Part shown: piece after piece, positions 61,102 through 64,000 of the stretch
Position numbering within the stretch: the stretch's first letter is position 1
Layout of the letters: each line of letters opens with the position of its first letter
Source of the DNA: Mucilaginibacter jinjuensis
GTDB taxonomy: Bacteria; Bacteroidota; Bacteroidia; Sphingobacteriales; Sphingobacteriaceae
Length of the DNA: 64,000 bases
Direction of reading: 5' to 3'
NCBI RefSeq assembly: GCF_028596025.1
Contig: NZ_CP117167.1
Location: forward strand, 5,580,001-5,644,000
Notes under the pieces: model-generated
What the model saw: only the letters and a program-made list of their open reading frames with translations
The model's database searches: none
Told to the model about the DNA's origin: nothing
Made by a program: the position numbers and the translations under genes

Positions 61102-62609
61102 ACAGATTGTTTCTTAAATTTTCCCATTACTTCTTTTATCAACGCTCTGCATTCGGGCATAAAAATCAGTGCAGATGTTAGTACTAACAAGCTTAAAAAC
61201 ATCAGCGAAATAATGTTCATTTTAAAATGGGGCATATAATTATATAGCATTATTTTTAGAAATGAAACAGTAATTAACGGCGGTAACAAGGGTATTAAAG
61301 TATCTTTTATATACCAGGTTATTAATCCACCTTTCATCCAGCCGGCATGTATGAGTGGGATACTGAAAAGTATGTATCCAACATTAACAGAGAACCAAAC
61401 TAAAGCACCACCTATCGAACCATACAGGTGTACCCACCAAAAAAGTAATGGAACCAATATAATTGATGCTATGGTATTTTGATATATTGTAAATTTAGTT
61501 TGCCCGTATGCCAGCATTAAAAAAAAAGGCATTACCATTAAACTATTAAGAACTGCCCCAGCAACAACTATCTGAACTAATAAACTGCTATGAGCTACAG
61601 TTACAGGATCTTTAACCCACAGCAACAAAACCTCTTTAGCAAAAACAATTAACACCAAACCAACAGGGAAAATTATTGATGCCACAATTCTGCAACCTCT
61701 ATGATATTCAATAGTTAAACCTGCTTTGTCTCCGGCTGTTACAAAAGCAGTAAGCCGCGGAAAAACTGCTATGTTTATAGGCACCACAAACATGGCAAAG
61801 CAATTAGCTATGGTAAACGCTAAGGTATAATATGCAAAATCTGATAAAGGGAGCATTTTACTCAAAACGATCTTATCAATTTGAGTAAGAAAAAATGAAA
61901 CAACACCTATACCTGTAACACCGGCAGCAAACTTCCATATTTGTATTAAATACTGCCTAGAGAATTTAGCTATTACGGCACTTTTAGGTAAATAATACCA
62001 CAAGCCTACACGCATGCTAAATACGTACAAAAAGCTGGTTACAGCTTGCCATATAAAAAAAGCGTTGATTGTTGGCGACACAAACCATAAGATAAGTATA
62101 ACACCTGCCGACCTAATGGTTGTCATGGTAACCATTATGATATTATCTGTAACCTGGCGTTCTAAGCCTGTTAAACCACCGTTATATAAACTAATTGGCC
62201 ATTGAAAAGCCACAACCAATCCCATCAACATAACAGCATGTGTTACCACTCCTGTATCTATTTTTTGCGCATGGAGCCAGTGAGTTGCTATTACAGGTGC
62301 CAGTAAAATAATAACTGCTGCTGCCACCAAACCAATTAGCCAATAAATACATTCGACAGTTAAAACAAGGCTTCTTATATCGGTCGCATCTCTTTTTTCA
62401 ACTATAGCTTTGGTAAGCTCTCTGTTTAATGTGATACTAAGCCCTAAATCAAGTATAGACAATGAGCCTATAAGGGTTCCATAAAAACCAACTAAGCCGT
62501 ATGATTCGATCCCTAAAAATTTAATATATAAAGGAACCATAATCATCCCCAAGCCAGCTATCCAGATACGGCCTATTAAATTGGCAATTATGTTTGTTGA
62601 TAACTTCAA
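61098..62609 (-). CDS. Wzx-type polysaccharide flippase (MATE-like MOP family)
   Basis: The 503-residue product has twelve or more hydrophobic helices. The N-terminal signature is LIGRIWIAGLGMIMVPLYIK, then YGLVGFYGTLIGSLSILDLG and LSITLNRELTK, typical of polysaccharide exporters. It flips the lipid-linked repeat unit to the periplasmic side, where the Wzy-like protein would polymerise it. The start is a TTG (62609); an in-frame stop lies only seven codons upstream. Confidence 0.92.
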   Translation of the reverse strand: MKLSTNIIANLIGRIWIAGLGMIMVPLYIKFLGIESYGLVGFYGTLIGSLSILDLGLSITLNRELTKAIVEKRDATDIRSLVLTVECIYWLIGLVAAAVIILLAPVIATHWLHAQKIDTGVVTHAVMLMGLVVAFQWPISLYNGGLTGLERQVTDNIIMVTMTTIRSAGVILILWFVSPTINAFFIWQAVTSFLYVFSMRVGLWYYLPKSAVIAKFSRQYLIQIWKFAAGVTGIGVVSFFLTQIDKIVLSKMLPLSDFAYYTLAFTIANCFAMFVVPINIAVFPRLTAFVTAGDKAGLTIEYHRGCRIVASIIFPVGLVLIVFAKEVLLLWVKDPVTVAHSSLLVQIVVAGAVLNSLMVMPFFLMLAYGQTKFTIYQNTIASIILVPLLFWWVHLYGSIGGALVWFSVNVGYILFSIPLIHAGWMKGGLITWYIKDTLIPLLPPLITVSFLKIMLYNYMPHFKMNIISLMFLSLLVLTSALIFMPECRALIKEVMGKFKKQSV

Positions 62610-62642
62610 GTTAGTGGTGATAATTATTTAAGCAATATACTA

Positions 62643-63419
62643 TTACCATATTTTCCACCTTGGGCTACCCGAACTCCACTCTGCTTCCAGTTCAATTTTA
62701 TCGCGCATGGCATCCATTGCCTTCCAATAGCCTTTGTGCTTAAATGCTGCTAACTGGCCGTCGTTGGCAATACTGGCCAATGGCTCGCGCTCCCATTGTA
62801 CTAATTCAACATCACCTTCCAGGTAATCAAATATCTTATTGCTAAGTACAAAATATCCTCCATTAATCCAGAAGCCTTCATCATCGGGCTTTTCGGCAAA
62901 TTCAGTTACAATTCCATCATCGTTAAGGCTTACATTACCAAAACGGCCAGGGTGTTGTATAGTAGTGAGCGTAGCTAATTTGCCATGCTTTTTATGAAAA
63001 GCCAATAATTGTTCAATATTTACATTAGATACCCCATCGCCATAGCTCAGCATAAAAGTATCTTCTGTGATGTATTTTTTTATTTTTTTTATACGGCCTG
63101 CAGTATTCGTATCTATTCCGGTATCAACAAGTGTTACCTTAAATGATTCTGAATTAGAGTAATGCACATCCAGTTGATTGTTGTGTAACTCAACCGTAAT
63201 GTCTGAATTGTATAAAAAGTAATTGATAAAATACTCTTTAATCATATTGCCCTTATAGCCCAGGCATATCACAAACTCATTAAAGCCGTAATGCGAGTAA
63301 ATTTTCATGATATGCCATAAAATGGGCTTGCCACCTATTTCTACCATAGGTTTAGGCCTTATTGATGTTTCTTCTGCCAGCCTGGTACCTAAGCCACCGG
63401 CAAGTAATACTACTTTCAT
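62643..63419 (-). CDS. rfbF: Glucose-1-phosphate cytidylyltransferase
   Basis: The 258-residue product has the nucleotidyltransferase loop VVLLAGGLGTRLAEETSIRP-K-P-M, the family text FVICLGYKGNMIKEYFINYF, and GDGVSNVNI with EGFWINGGYFVLS. It ends GSPRWKIW, as RfbF proteins do. It makes CDP-glucose, the entry to CDP-3,6-dideoxyhexoses and related sugars; the next enzyme (RfbG) would lie outside the window or elsewhere. Confidence 0.93.
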   Translation of the reverse strand: MKVVLLAGGLGTRLAEETSIRPKPMVEIGGKPILWHIMKIYSHYGFNEFVICLGYKGNMIKEYFINYFLYNSDITVELHNNQLDVHYSNSESFKVTLVDTGIDTNTAGRIKKIKKYITEDTFMLSYGDGVSNVNIEQLLAFHKKHGKLATLTTIQHPGRFGNVSLNDDGIVTEFAEKPDDEGFWINGGYFVLSNKIFDYLEGDVELVQWEREPLASIANDGQLAAFKHKGYWKAMDAMRDKIELEAEWSSGSPRWKIW

Positions 63420-63508
63420 TTATTCAAAGGTTATAATTGGTAAACACCTTTTAAAGTATGTACATATAGGTTTTATTGTGATAGGGTAGATCGGCTAATC
63501 TTCTCTGC

Positions 63509-64000
63509 TTATAACCGGCCATCAACCATTGCCGGGGCTAATATGCCTTTTACATCGTAAAGTACACCCGGTTTTTTTAGCAATGCTTTAAAATCGAGCG
63601 CGATAAAATCCTGGTGGCATACGGCTAAAATAACAGCATGGTAGGTTTTACCTTCGGGCAATTTATCCACACATGTTATATTATATTCGTGTTTTACCTG
63701 CGCACAGCTTGCCCATGGGTCATAAACGGTAATATTGGCTTTATAATGTTCGAGCTCTTTGATGATATCAACTACCTTGGTGTTGCGTACATCGGGGCAA
63801 TTTTCTTTAAATGTGATACCCAAAACTAAAATATCAGCTTCCCAAACCTTAATTTCTTTCTTAATCATTAGTTTGGTAACCGCATCGGCGATATAAGCAC
63901 CCATCCCATCATTGATACGTCGGCCTGATAATATAATCTCGGGATAGTACCCTGCCGAAATTGCTTTTTGTGCCAGATAATAAGGGTCGACACCAATACA
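63509..64000 (-). CDS. Nucleotide-sugar (UDP-HexNAc) dehydrogenase, C-terminal part
   Basis: The frame is open to the right edge, so only the last 163 residues are seen. They begin C-I-G-V-D-P-Y-Y-L, the substrate loop of UDP-N-acetylhexosamine 6-dehydrogenases (WbpO/TviB type). They continue with ILSGRRINDGMGAYIADAVT, VLGITFKENCPDVRNTKVVD and VYDPWAS, the C-terminal UDP-binding domain. The protein oxidises a UDP-HexNAc to its uronic acid, giving an acidic sugar for the polymer and a possible target for AsnB-type amidation. It is 5' truncated by the window. Confidence 0.9.
   Translation of the reverse strand, partial: CIGVDPYYLAQKAISAGYYPEIILSGRRINDGMGAYIADAVTKLMIKKEIKVWEADILVLGITFKENCPDVRNTKVVDIIKELEHYKANITVYDPWASCAQVKHEYNITCVDKLPEGKTYHAVILAVCHQDFIALDFKALLKKPGVLYDVKGILAPAMVDGRL

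Overview
The window looks like a chromosomal segment of a Bacteroidota bacterium, most likely Sphingobacteriaceae (Mucilaginibacter/Pedobacter-like). This is inferred from a SusC/SusD pair with a DUF6377-type regulator, a PorP/SprF protein with a gliding-type C-terminal sorting domain, A+T-rich spacers with TAnnTTTG-like promoter boxes, weak Shine-Dalgarno signals, and many short palindromic repeats in the gaps between genes. I saw no rRNA, tRNA, CRISPR array, transposase or phage gene.

Layout. Positions 1-9.5 kb hold housekeeping and single genes: the 3' part of a SurA-like parvulin chaperone, a MoxR ATPase, a PAP2 phosphatase, a 2-oxoglutarate oxygenase, a Trp- then Gln-rich secreted protein with an 81-bp tandem repeat, a thioredoxin, a GreA/B-like protein, and a YafY-type regulator followed by DinB. 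Positions 9.7-19.6 kb (minus strand) hold the least ordinary region. Two paralogous outer-membrane proteins share a central module with a kinase-like catalytic-loop signature and a C-terminal beta-barrel; one also has an N-terminal metallophosphatase. They flank a GAF-type protein and lie downstream of a beta-propeller lipoprotein. uxaC (19.7-21.1 kb) has a perfect palindrome just before its start. A 1-kb non-coding stretch with a 481-bp inverted-repeat element follows.

Positions 22.1-27.9 kb hold a four-gene PorP/SprF-adhesin operon, divergent from an ECF sigma/anti-sigma pair. Next come a rhomboid protease, a flotillin-like SPFH protein and a NIPSNAP protein. Positions 32.9-43.7 kb hold a compact polysaccharide utilisation locus: a membrane HTH regulator, SusC, SusD, a GH71-like enzyme and a GH97 enzyme. 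The GH97 matches the inverting SusB active-site spacing, so the locus probably breaks down an alpha-glucan, perhaps alpha-1,3-glucan.

Positions 44.6-64 kb hold a long capsule/exopolysaccharide cluster, almost all on the minus strand. From the right it contains a nucleotide-sugar dehydrogenase, rfbF, a Wzx flippase, six glycosyltransferases of three families (GT2, GT4, GT61-like) interspersed with a hexapeptide acyltransferase, an FkbM methyltransferase, an unknown protein and asnB, then a seventh glycosyltransferase (GT4), an epimerase and a WecA-type initiating transferase fused to half of a CapD/FlaA1-like protein. One polytopic membrane gene on the opposite strand is the best Wzy polymerase candidate. 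The cluster continues past the right edge.
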